The notes below the pieces were generated by a model, which worked only from the letters and a program-made list of their open reading frames with translations, had not been told where the DNA came from and ran no database searches. Made by a program: the position numbers and the translations under genes. Of a stretch of 43,280 nucleotides of DNA, positions 1-7,088 are shown piece after piece; position 1 is the first letter of the stretch; each line of letters opens with the position of its first letter. Origin of the DNA: SZUA-426 sp041666155. GTDB lineage: Bacteria; Spirochaetota; Spirochaetia; Treponematales; Breznakiellaceae. The DNA lies in NCBI GenBank assembly GCA_041666155.1, contig JBAYHM010000003.1, positions 1 through 43,280 on the forward strand. Direction: 5' to 3'.

Positions 1-359
1 TCACGGGCAACGCCGCGTTTCCCTTCCATACGGAAGCGGACTCGGCGTCCGATCGACGACGTTTGTCGAACTTATCCGCAGATAATATACCAAGAAGAGG
101 AAAGAGAGGCAAGCGGGGTGACTCAGACGAGCGAACCGCGATAGAGCCGACATTAGTCTATGGTGGGCTGCCTTCAAGAAATCCGAATACTCACTGGTCC
201 TCAGCCCTGCGGGCTTGCGGGAAGCGTTCGTATTCGGATTTCTTGGGCGCGCCCACAACAGGGGCGAATGTTGGACTGAGCGGTTCGCTGCGTATCGTTC
301 TAGGGGGTGGTCATTGATGGAGGTGTAGTGATTAGTTTCGGTTTTGCTGCAAATTTGGG
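1..359. other. Gene-free stretch with a large palindrome
   Basis: No convincing gene was found in the first 359 bases. Open frames exist on both strands, but they are low-complexity, Arg/Ser/Pro-rich, and match no family I recognise. The stretch is dominated by the imperfect palindrome at 130-289, and the downstream end abuts the stop of the minus-strand Fe-S protein at 360. A gene continuing in from beyond the window edge cannot be excluded. Confidence 0.5.
130..289. repeat. 160-bp imperfect palindrome
   Basis: Three nested complementary blocks fold this segment into one long hairpin. The outer arms are 130-139 (agcgaaccgc) and 280-289, a perfect 10-bp match. Middle arms are 163-168 (gtgggc) and 251-256. 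The inner arms are 175-190 and 230-245, a perfect 16-bp match (caagaaatccgaatac and its complement). The loop contains a further small hairpin, agccc-tgc-gggct, at 203-215. The spacing between blocks is nearly equal on both sides. It could be a MITE-like relic, a structured RNA, or a large intergenic hairpin. No flanking direct repeat was identified. Confidence 0.75.
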
Positions 360-880
360 TCAGTTCCGTCGGGTGGGGGCTTTGTAGGAGAGGCTGGCGG
401 AGGGACAGGCGGAGACGCAGGCGAGGCATTTGGAGCAGGCGAAGGCTTCGCCGGGGCGTTCCTTATCGGCCTGGAACAAGCTGTAACGGGCGGGTTCAAG
501 GGTGGAGAGATAACAAGCGGAATCGCACACACCGCAGTCCTTGCATTCCGTTTTGTTCAGTCTGATTTTGAAGAGAGAATATTTGTTGAGAAAGCCGGAG
601 GCCCAGGCAATTGGACAGCCCAGCTTGTGATATTGGTAAAGCTGCTGGAATTTGGCGTTTTTATCGCCCATTCCGGTAATTGTTTCCATCACGAAACCCA
701 GCGGACACATCCAGCGGCAAAATACTTTCCCGAATAGGATTCCCGTCGCGGCTCCGGCGGCAAGCACCCACCAGAGATGCCCAAAAAAGAAACGATTGCG
801 TACATTCCTACGCCGACTGAGCCTTGTACCCATCGACGCCGAGCAGCCAAGAAACGCGTGATCCGGTTCTTTTCTATCAT
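360..880 (-). pseudogene. NapH/CcoG-like 4Fe-4S membrane protein, frameshifted
   Basis: The C-terminal part has a hydrophobic segment, then a membrane-edge motif CRWMCPLGF. It continues with ferredoxin-like clusters CKDCGVCDSAC and CSKCLACVSACP, as in NapH/NosR/CcoG-type electron-transfer proteins. The natural start is the ATG at 880, which has AGGAGAG just upstream and begins MIEKNRITRFLAARRRW. That frame does not run into the Fe-S frame. The two join by a -1 shift at a run of six T on the coding strand (783-788). Corrected, the protein is about 173 residues. Causes may be a true mutation, a homopolymer sequencing error, or programmed slippage, since the local sequence TTTTTTG has the right register. 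It is divergent from the methyltransferase at 993, so a redox role for that cluster is inferred. Confidence 0.72.
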
Positions 881-922
881 TTCTACTCTCCTCATACTGG
901 TATTGTTTAATGTAGTATGCTA

Positions 923-957
923 TATATATTGACAAATGTATATACTGTTATTATTAT
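923..957 (+). promoter_or_regulatory. Promoter with overlapping dyad for the peptide cluster
   Basis: TTGACA at 929-934 is followed by a 17-bp spacer and TATTAT at 952-957, an almost consensus sigma-70 promoter upstream of the ATG at 993. The -35 sits in the middle of a dyad, tatatatt (923-930) GACA aatgtata (935-942), with one mismatch between the 8-bp arms. A divergent minus-strand -35 (TTGTCA, 935 to 930) overlaps it. The dyad is a plausible operator, but no regulator is encoded beside it. Confidence 0.65.
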
Positions 958-992
958 TCGGCCATCGATATTGAATTATTTGAGGAGCTTTC

Positions 993-1655
993 ATGGAGCC
1001 TAGTACTACCGCCGCCATCAATATCCGGTACAGCGAATTAGCGGATACTTCCTGCTGCCTTTCCTGCGGAGGGGCGATCAATTATTCGCAGCCGATAGAA
1101 GGCGAGGTGTGCGTTGACCTCGGTTCCGGCAGGGGTACCGACGTCATCCGCATGGCGGAAATGGTGGGGCCGAAGGGATTCGTGTACGGTATAGACATGT
1201 CGGACGGCATGGTTTCCAAAGCGCGAAAAAATCTTGAAAAGTTCGATGTAACGAACGCGGAGATCCTCCAGGCTAGCCTTGAAGCTCTTCCGCTGGAAAG
1301 CGGGAGCGTAGATCTTGTGATTTCCAACTGCACCATCAACCACGCGGAAAATAAGGAAAAGGTCTGGTCGGAAATCCATCGGGTGCTCAGGAGCGGCGGA
1401 CGCTTTGTCGTTTCGGATATTTATTCTATGGAAGAAGTACCGGCGGCCTATCATGCCGATCCCCAAGTCGTCGCGGAATGTTGGGCTGGAAGCGTAACTC
1501 GCGAACGGTATCTGGACCAAGTACGCGGTGCCGGTTTGGATCAGATCAAAATAGCCGATGAATCGGCGCCGTACGCGAAAGGAAAGATTCAGGTGGCAAG
1601 CTGGACTGTCATGGGTCGTCGACCCGATACGGTCCGCTGCCGATGTCAACGATAG
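993..1655 (+). CDS. ArsM-like SAM-dependent methyltransferase
   Basis: A class I methyltransferase of 220 residues. It has the SAM-binding motif I VCVDLGSGRGTD (about residues 45-56), motif II YGIDMSDGM, and ISNCTINHAENKEKVW followed by LRSGGRFVVSDIY. This layout, with Cys in SNC and in ECWAGSVTRERY (about 163-174), matches arsenite methyltransferases (ArsM), where those cysteines help bind As(III). An extra Cys-rich stretch, SCCLSCGG, lies near residues 20-27. The family also contains uncharacterised relatives. Here it is the first gene of a peptide/radical SAM cluster and no ars genes are nearby, so a thiolate or peptide methylation role is an alternative inference. The start has GAGGAG upstream, and the stop is 10 nt before the peptide ATG. 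Confidence 0.85.
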   Translation: MEPSTTAAINIRYSELADTSCCLSCGGAINYSQPIEGEVCVDLGSGRGTDVIRMAEMVGPKGFVYGIDMSDGMVSKARKNLEKFDVTNAEILQASLEALPLESGSVDLVISNCTINHAENKEKVWSEIHRVLRSGGRFVVSDIYSMEEVPAAYHADPQVVAECWAGSVTRERYLDQVRGAGLDQIKIADESAPYAKGKIQVASWTVMGRRPDTVRCRCQR

Positions 1656-1665
1656 GGAGATCTCG

Positions 1666-1773
1666 ATGAAAAAGGGAATGAAGTCACTCATTACCAAAAA
1701 TGCCACGGGTGCAAAGCCGGTCGCGCAGTGCTGCGCCAAGGTATCCGCCGCGGTCGCGGGTTGCCACGACTGA
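1666..1773 (+). CDS. Putative RiPP precursor peptide with Cys-rich tail
   Basis: An open frame of 35 codons with a good ribosome site (AGGGAGA at 1654-1660) and an ATG 10 nt after the methyltransferase stop. The first ~21 residues are basic and leader-like (MKKGMKSLITKNATGAKPVA). They are followed by a Cys-containing tail, CCAKVSAAVAGCHD. Small size, tail-located cysteines, and position directly between a methyltransferase and a radical SAM/SPASM enzyme are the usual marks of a RiPP precursor. It has no transmembrane segment and no signal peptide. I do not recognise the family. The TGA stop is followed by a hairpin (1781-1815), which leaves a remote possibility of readthrough or selenocysteine. 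Function is inferred from context only. Confidence 0.7.
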   Translation: MKKGMKSLITKNATGAKPVAQCCAKVSAAVAGCHD

Positions 1774-1780
1774 GTTTTTC

Positions 1781-1815
1781 GGAAGCCGCGGCGCGGCGTG
1801 CCCGCCGTGGCTTCC
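1781..1815 (+). promoter_or_regulatory. GC-rich stem-loop between peptide and maturase genes
   Basis: Arms 1781-1793 (ggaagccgcggcg) and 1803-1815 pair at 12 of 13 positions around a 9-nt loop. No T-run follows, so it is not a classical terminator. Hairpins at this position in RiPP operons often lower expression of the enzyme relative to the precursor or stabilise the precursor mRNA; that role is inferred here. The loop begins 20 nt after the peptide TGA, so the geometry also happens to lie in the range used by bacterial SECIS elements. Confidence 0.6.
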
Positions 1816-1855
1816 TCATCGTCGATCGTTGTGTTCTAGAATACGGAGTTTAGAC

Positions 1856-3169
1856 GTGCAGATTTCCTCCCACAATATTTTTTCCAGGCTACGAGATTCC
1901 GATCAGCACTTCCTGATCAACCCGCTCAGTCGTCAGGCCGACATCCTCGATGCCGAGACCGCCGAGGAGTATCGGTCGGGGCAATTCGCGGACCCTTCGG
2001 TTTGGGTTGAGAAAGGGTATCTTGTCGAACCCGCCGAAGAAGCCAAGCGATATAAAGCCGCCTATTTGAATTTCATTGAAAACAGGGACCGGGATGAAGT
2101 CCAGATTTTCTTCCTGCCGACTTACGCTTGCAATTTTGCCTGTTCCTATTGCTATCAAGAAGGCTACGAACCGCACCGGGAGGTATTCCGGGAAGACGTG
2201 ATCGATGCATTTTTTACTTATATAGACGCGGAATTCGCGGAAAGACGAAAGTATATTACCGTGTTTGGAGGCGAACCTCTCCTTTCGGGCGAAGCGACAG
2301 GGTTGACCGTGGAACGCCTTATTCGCGAAGCGGGAAAGAGGGGCCTGGAACTTGCCTTCGTTACTAACGGTTTCCATTTGGAGGAATACGTTCCCCTTCT
2401 GAAAACCGGCAAAATCCGCGAGATCCAGGTGACGCTCGACGGAGTCGGGGACGCGCATGACCGCAGGCGCCCACATAAAGCCGGGGAAGCGTCCTTCGAC
2501 CGGATTGTGCGCGGAATCGGGGCCTGTCTTTCGGCCGGAATCCCCGTCAACCTCCGCATGGTGCTGGATAAGGAAAATATCGAGGAACTCCCCCGCTTGG
2601 CGCGTTTCGCCCGGGAGCAGGGATGGACGGCGAGTCCGCTCTTCAAGACCCAGCTGGGCCGGAACTATGAACTCCATTACTGCCAAAAGGGTTCGGGGAA
2701 ATTGTACGACAGGGTCAGCCTTTACCAGGACATCTATGACCTCGTATTGAAGAATCCTGAAATTCTCGAATTCCACCGGCCCGCTTTTTCCATCAGCAAA
2801 TTTCTGTGGGAAAACGGCGAAATGCCGCAGCCGCTCTTCGACGCCTGTCCCGGCACCAAGACGGAATGGGCTTTCGATTTTACCGGCAAGATTTACTCCT
2901 GCACGGCGACCGTCGGAAAGCCGGGGGAAGAGCTTGGGACTTTCTATCCGGTCCGGACACTCAAGAGCGAAATTATCGCGGAGTGGGGAGAACGGGACGT
3001 GACCGGTATTCCGGAATGCGCCCTCTGTAACTTGCGTCTTGCCTGCGGAGGTGGCTGTGCTTCTGTGGCGAAGAACAAGAGCGGCCGGATCCTCTCTCCC
3101 GACTGCCGGCCGGTGACGGAATTGTTGGAGCTTGGCCTAAGTTTGTATTTTGAGAAAGAGGTGGTTTAA
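1856..3169 (+). CDS. Radical SAM/SPASM peptide maturase
   Basis: A 437-residue enzyme. The radical SAM cluster is CNFACSYC (C92, C96, C99), and a GGEPL motif follows in the expected place for SAM binding. The C-terminal SPASM-type region has Cys at about 331 and 349, then CALCNLRLACGGGC and a final DC, enough to ligate auxiliary 4Fe-4S clusters. Enzymes of this layout modify ribosomal peptides, for example by thioether or C-C cross-links. The GTG at 1856 is the preferred start because CGGAG lies 8 nt upstream and the sequence from MQISSHNIF onward is protein-like; the frame stays open further upstream but overlaps the peptide gene and is low-complexity. The stop overlaps the next start (TAATG). 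The likely substrate is the 35-residue peptide at 1666. Confidence 0.88.
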   Translation: MQISSHNIFSRLRDSDQHFLINPLSRQADILDAETAEEYRSGQFADPSVWVEKGYLVEPAEEAKRYKAAYLNFIENRDRDEVQIFFLPTYACNFACSYCYQEGYEPHREVFREDVIDAFFTYIDAEFAERRKYITVFGGEPLLSGEATGLTVERLIREAGKRGLELAFVTNGFHLEEYVPLLKTGKIREIQVTLDGVGDAHDRRRPHKAGEASFDRIVRGIGACLSAGIPVNLRMVLDKENIEELPRLARFAREQGWTASPLFKTQLGRNYELHYCQKGSGKLYDRVSLYQDIYDLVLKNPEILEFHRPAFSISKFLWENGEMPQPLFDACPGTKTEWAFDFTGKIYSCTATVGKPGEELGTFYPVRTLKSEIIAEWGERDVTGIPECALCNLRLACGGGCASVAKNKSGRILSPDCRPVTELLELGLSLYFEKEVV

Positions 3170-4452
3170 TGTCCGCACGAATAAAAGAAATCGGCGCCGT
3201 CGATTTTTCCAAAGAAGTCCTTGAGGCGCCTCTGGCCATAGTCGATTTTTATTCTTCTGAATGTCCACCCTGTGAGGCTTTAGCCGATAAATTTGAAGGC
3301 TTAAGTGAAGTCTACGGCGACCACATAAAATTCGTCAAAATTTTCCGCCAGGAAAACCGGGAACTAGCCAAGTCGCTCGACGTATCCGGGAGTCCGACGT
3401 TGGTGTTCTTTCAAAACGGGAATGCGATCGGTCCCAAACTGAGCGGGGGTATTCTTCGCAGCAGCATCAAAAAGCAATTGGACTCCATGCTGCCTAAGGA
3501 AACGGTAAGTAAAATATCCAAGGCAATCGTCCCGAAAACTACAGAAACCGACGTGGTCATACTCGGCGGCGGTCCTTCCGGTTTGACCGCGGGTATCTAT
3601 CTCTCCCAGGCCCATATCCGGACCATAGTCGTGGACACCGCCCTTCCGGGAGGTTTCGTCGCCACCACCCACCAGGTGTCGAATTTCCCCGGCTTCATCC
3701 AACCTTTGAACGGGTACATGCTCAGCCACCAGATAACGGAACAGGCCAAGGGCAACGGGGTCACTTTCCGCGCGCCGGTGGAGATCAGTTCCGTTGACTT
3801 GGAAAACAAGATCATCGTGATCGACGGGATAGAGACCATCCGCGCGAAAAGAATCATCGTCGCGACAGGGTCCAGCGCGAAGTCCCTGGGAGCGGCGGGT
3901 GAGAAGGAACTGATCGGGCAGGGCATCAGCTATTGCGCCACTTGCGACGCGAAATATTACGAAGGCAGGGACGTCGTCGTCGTGGGCGGCGGCAATTCAG
4001 CCATCGAGGAATCACTATTTATCGCCAAATTCGCGCGCAAGGTAACCATCGTCCACCATTCCGACAAGATGCGGGCGAACAAGGCCGCTCAGGAAAAAGC
4101 AGCGGCCGAACCGCGCATCGAGTTCCTTTTCCATACGAAGGTTAAGGAAATCAAAAAACACGGAAATATGGATATGTCTCTGGTGATCGAAAACGTCCAG
4201 ACCGGAACTGTATCGGAAATGCCGACCAACGGAGTATTCATCTTCATCGGCTTTCTTCCCAACCTGAAGGGGCTCGGAGACAACCTCAAAGTGGATCAAT
4301 GGGGCTATATACAAACCGATTCGAAAATGCGGACGAACGTTCCCGGGATATTCGCCGCGGGAGACGTAACCTCCAAACACTACAGGCAGATTACGACCGC
4401 GGTAGCCGACGGCACCATAGCGGCCATGGCGATAACTGCTGAAATAGAATAG
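3169..4452 (+). CDS. Thioredoxin-thioredoxin reductase fusion
   Basis: A 427-residue fusion. Residues 1-105 form a thioredoxin domain with active site SECPPCE (C32, C35) and a cis-Pro loop SGSPT. From about residue 123 the chain is a thioredoxin reductase: FAD motif GGGPSGLTAG, redox pair CATC (C256, C259), NADPH motif VGGGNSAIEES, and a closing GIFAAGD region. The N-terminal placement of thioredoxin is unusual; the better-known mycobacterial fusion has it at the C-terminus. It overlaps the radical SAM gene by one base, so it is almost certainly co-translated. It could keep the peptide or the ArsM-like enzyme reduced, or form and break disulfides in the product; this is inference. Confidence 0.9.
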   Translation: MSARIKEIGAVDFSKEVLEAPLAIVDFYSSECPPCEALADKFEGLSEVYGDHIKFVKIFRQENRELAKSLDVSGSPTLVFFQNGNAIGPKLSGGILRSSIKKQLDSMLPKETVSKISKAIVPKTTETDVVILGGGPSGLTAGIYLSQAHIRTIVVDTALPGGFVATTHQVSNFPGFIQPLNGYMLSHQITEQAKGNGVTFRAPVEISSVDLENKIIVIDGIETIRAKRIIVATGSSAKSLGAAGEKELIGQGISYCATCDAKYYEGRDVVVVGGGNSAIEESLFIAKFARKVTIVHHSDKMRANKAAQEKAAAEPRIEFLFHTKVKEIKKHGNMDMSLVIENVQTGTVSEMPTNGVFIFIGFLPNLKGLGDNLKVDQWGYIQTDSKMRTNVPGIFAAGDVTSKHYRQITTAVADGTIAAMAITAEIE

Positions 4453-4463
4453 GGACAGGATCG

Positions 4464-5801
4464 ATGGAAGCGTGGGACGATCCTTTGCTTTTTTCCGATG
4501 CGTATCGGCGTTTTCTCGACTCCGCGAAAACGGAACGGGCGGTAGTCGCGAAGGTCTTGGCCGCGGCGAAAGCGGAAGGCTTCCTCAGCGCGATAGAACA
4601 GGCCGAGCTAAAGGGCGGCGATCGGGTCTACTTTGAAAATCGGGCTAAAAATGTCGTTCTGGCCGTCATCGGCAAACGGCCCCTCCACGAAGGGTTCCGT
4701 CTCATTGCCGCGCACGCGGATTCTCCGCGTTTGGACCTGAAGCCGAACCCGCTCCAGGATGAGGGCGGCTACATACTTTTAAAAACCCAGTACTATGGCG
4801 GCGTAAAGAAATATCAGTGGGCCGGTATTCCCCTGGCCTTGTACGGCGTGGTCTTTCTCGCGGATGGCCGGAAGGTCGATATCTCCATCGGCGACGGGGA
4901 GGAAGATCCCGTCTTCTCCATTCCCGATCTTCTTCCCCACTTGTCGGAAAAAATACAGAACGACCGTCCATCAAAGGAGACCCTCAAAGGTGAAGAATTG
5001 CGGATCGTTTTCGGATGTTCGGATTCCGGTGCGCTGAAAGATGAGATACTTTCCAAACTGAAAAAGGAATACGGTATCACGGAGGACGATTTCGTAAGCG
5101 CGGAACTCCAGGCGGTCCCGGCGGGAAGGTCCCGGGAAGTCGGCCTCGACCGCAATCTTATCGGCGCTTACGGGCAGGACGACCGAGCGGGAGTATTCAC
5201 CGCGGTTGAAGCGATTTTTTCTCTCGGACGCGAAGTAGTTCCCGAACATACGGCCCTTTGCTTCATCGTCGACAAAGAAGAAGTCGGCAGCGCGGGATCG
5301 ACGGGCTTGGAGTCGCGATACCTCGAAGTCATTGTCGGCGAACTGCTCGACCGCACCGGGCACTCCTGCAACGATCTGATGCTGCGAAGGGCTCTCTGGA
5401 ACAGTCGCGCTCTCTCGGCCGACGTCACCGTCGGCTTTGACCCCGTATTCAAAGCTGTCCACGACGAACAAAACGCCGCTCGCTTGGGCCGCGGTATCGT
5501 ATTGACCAAATATTTCGGGGGCAAAGGCAAGATGCATTCGAACGACGCGGACGCCGAATACCTGAACGAAATCAGGCGTTTGTTCCTGCGCGAAGGAGTG
5601 CGCTTCCAATTCGCCGTATTCGGCCAAGTGGACGAAGGCGGCGGAGCGACGGTTTCCCGGTTCCTTGCCAATCTCGGCATCCGGACCGTCGACGCCGGTC
5701 CCGCCGTTCTCGGCATGCATTCGCCTTTTGAACTAAGTTCTAAAGACGACATTTTTCAAACCTATAGAGGGTTTAAGGCTTTCTTCTTGGAAGTGCCGTG
5801 A
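4464..5801 (+). CDS. M18 family aminopeptidase
   Basis: A cytosolic zinc aminopeptidase of 445 residues, the normal size for M18 (aspartyl aminopeptidase/aminopeptidase I group). Family signatures include AAHADSPRLDLKPNPL, where H and D coordinate the metal site, GAYGQDDRAGVF with the metal-bridging Asp, DKEEVGSAGSTG with the catalytic Glu pair, and the C-terminal LGMHSPFEL with the last metal His. It removes N-terminal residues, acidic ones in characterised members. The ATG at 4464 has GGACAGGA upstream. It lies 11 nt after the thioredoxin fusion and may be transcribed with it, although it looks like a housekeeping gene rather than a cluster member. It could conceivably trim leader remnants. 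Confidence 0.92.
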   Translation: MEAWDDPLLFSDAYRRFLDSAKTERAVVAKVLAAAKAEGFLSAIEQAELKGGDRVYFENRAKNVVLAVIGKRPLHEGFRLIAAHADSPRLDLKPNPLQDEGGYILLKTQYYGGVKKYQWAGIPLALYGVVFLADGRKVDISIGDGEEDPVFSIPDLLPHLSEKIQNDRPSKETLKGEELRIVFGCSDSGALKDEILSKLKKEYGITEDDFVSAELQAVPAGRSREVGLDRNLIGAYGQDDRAGVFTAVEAIFSLGREVVPEHTALCFIVDKEEVGSAGSTGLESRYLEVIVGELLDRTGHSCNDLMLRRALWNSRALSADVTVGFDPVFKAVHDEQNAARLGRGIVLTKYFGGKGKMHSNDADAEYLNEIRRLFLREGVRFQFAVFGQVDEGGGATVSRFLANLGIRTVDAGPAVLGMHSPFELSSKDDIFQTYRGFKAFFLEVP

Positions 5802-5826
5802 GGGTCTGTTTTGGAGCCTCGTTATT

Positions 5827-6054
5827 TTATTCGCGAACCTTCTTCCAAATCGGCTCTCCCGCGATAGATACCTTCCTGAATCTAGCTACCAGTTCATCCT
5901 GCTGATCGCCGCTTGCGCCGGGACGGGAAATTTCGATGCATGCAGGCTCACTTGGGTGCTTGCTGCCCAATAATAAACCCTCTTCAACGTCGCGGCAGGC
6001 GACAACGACAGGCCACCGAGTTTTTCCCGCAAGAAGTATCGCGAATAAGTTCAT
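5827..6054 (-). CDS. Small hypothetical protein
   Basis: 75 residues beginning MNLFAILLAGKTRWPVVVACRD and ending PIWKKVRE. It has no recognised domain. The N-terminus is hydrophobic but interrupted by charged residues, so it is not a clear signal peptide. GGAG lies 5 nt before the ATG, which supports translation. It converges on the M18 gene and follows the 6065-6100 hairpin on the same strand as the lipoprotein. I do not recognise it. Confidence 0.4.
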   Translation of the reverse strand: MNLFAILLAGKTRWPVVVACRDVEEGLLLGSKHPSEPACIEISRPGASGDQQDELVARFRKVSIAGEPIWKKVRE

Positions 6055-6064
6055 AAGAGCTCCA

Positions 6065-6100
6065 ACGCCGAAGCGTTCGTCTGAACGAACGCTTCGGCGT
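6065..6100. terminator. Perfect 16-bp hairpin, weak T-tract
   Basis: Arms 6065-6080 (acgccgaagcgttcgt) and 6085-6100 are perfectly complementary around a 4-nt loop. It sits 22 nt past the stop of the minus-strand lipoprotein. No T-run follows on either strand, so it may be a rho-independent-like block, an mRNA 3' stabiliser, or a processing site. Confidence 0.6.
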
Positions 6101-6122
6101 GAATAATGGTGATTCTTTTGTT

Positions 6123-6977
6123 TTACGGCAGCGCGATATTCTGCACCGTATTCTTCGCGCTTTCGACGAGCACGTCGTTCGCGACTTGGCCGACAGTCCC
6201 GTCGTCCGCTTTGACGAGCACGAGGTCATACGTCCCGGCTTCCAGGAACGCGAGCGTATACGTGCCGTCCGCCTTGACGGTAGCGCTTGTGTAGGCGCCG
6301 TCGTAGGCAGCGGATTCGGCGTCGTTCGCCGGATCGGTGAACGAGAGGCTGATGTCCGTTCCGACGCTTGATGTATACGCGAATACCAGGTATCCGACCG
6401 GCGCGGTCCCGTGGATTTCGCCTGCTTCATTTTCGACAACCGCGCGCAGAACGGGTTTCATCTTATAACCGGTTCCGGTATTCACCAGCGATTTCCGGAC
6501 ATCGAAATCCGCGACCAAAGTGACGCTTCCTGAAAGGGGAATATCGAACGCGTTCACGATTTTAAGGCCGGTACTGGAAGAGAGGGTCACCGCGTGTCTG
6601 GGCGCCCCGACGGCGTCGGCGGTTTCAACTAGTTCGATTTTTGAAACAGCAAACCTGATCTGGTTGATTTGAGTCCCGCCGCTTAACGGCACCGAGCCCA
6701 GAGCCGCCGATAGTCCGTTCGACAAAGACAACAGCTCATACTCCTTCGTCGTGTCGATAGGAATGGAGGTCCATCCGCTGCCGGTATCCCCCGCTGAAGT
6801 TGAATTGTTGATGTCGAGTGCGGAGAAGGTCACATACACTTCCTTGACGGAAGCCGAGGCAACCGGCGCGTCCGTCAGGCTGAATTGGACCGTGGTTTCT
6901 CCGGTCGTAGCCGATGTACACGCTGCTAATCCGATCGCACCGATGATCGCAAATAAAAAGAACTTCGCATATTTCAT
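6123..6977 (-). CDS. DUF4382-type lipoprotein
   Basis: A 284-residue predicted lipoprotein with signal sequence MKYAKFFLFAIIGAIGLAAC; the lipobox LAAC puts the lipidated Cys at residue 20. The mature part opens with QFSLTDAPVASASVKEVYVTFSALDI and continues through LLSLSNGLSAALG and QIRFAVSKIEL, the pattern of DUF4382 proteins. These have a beta-rich fold of unknown function and often appear as surface lipoproteins. The last ~90 residues (VKADGTYTLAFLEAGTYDLVLVKADDG) resemble a carboxypeptidase-regulatory-like beta-sandwich. It is divergent from the sigma-factor operon, so it is a candidate target of that sigma factor; this is inference. Confidence 0.8.
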   Translation of the reverse strand: MKYAKFFLFAIIGAIGLAACTSATTGETTVQFSLTDAPVASASVKEVYVTFSALDINNSTSAGDTGSGWTSIPIDTTKEYELLSLSNGLSAALGSVPLSGGTQINQIRFAVSKIELVETADAVGAPRHAVTLSSSTGLKIVNAFDIPLSGSVTLVADFDVRKSLVNTGTGYKMKPVLRAVVENEAGEIHGTAPVGYLVFAYTSSVGTDISLSFTDPANDAESAAYDGAYTSATVKADGTYTLAFLEAGTYDLVLVKADDGTVGQVANDVLVESAKNTVQNIALP

Positions 6978-7052
6978 ATCCGCCTCCTGTGGTGGAAAAT
7001 CGTATTGGATACTTCGCGAGACGCCGAACGGTTGCGTTCATTTTTATTTTTT

Positions 7053-7081
7053 TTGCGATATTCAAACGGAAGCGCTATAGT
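7053..7081 (+). promoter_or_regulatory. Promoter giving a leaderless sigma-factor mRNA
   Basis: TTGCGA (7053-7058), a 17-bp spacer and TATAGT (7076-7081) form a good vegetative promoter. Only 7 nt separate the -10 from the ATG at 7089, so transcription would begin at or next to the start codon. This placement argues for the ATG at 7089 over any upstream start. Confidence 0.55.
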
Positions 7082-7088
7082 GACGCCT

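Noticed and set aside
1..429. A 142-residue open frame on the minus strand
   Set aside because: It spans the palindrome, has no ribosome site, low-complexity composition, and overlaps the real Fe-S frame.
993..1655. An arsenic-resistance operon
   Set aside because: The methyltransferase resembles ArsM, but no arsR, arsB, arsC or acr3 gene is present within the window.
1700..1855. N-terminal extension of the radical SAM protein
   Set aside because: The stretch overlaps the peptide gene, is Arg/Ser-rich, and the GTG at 1856 has its own ribosome site.
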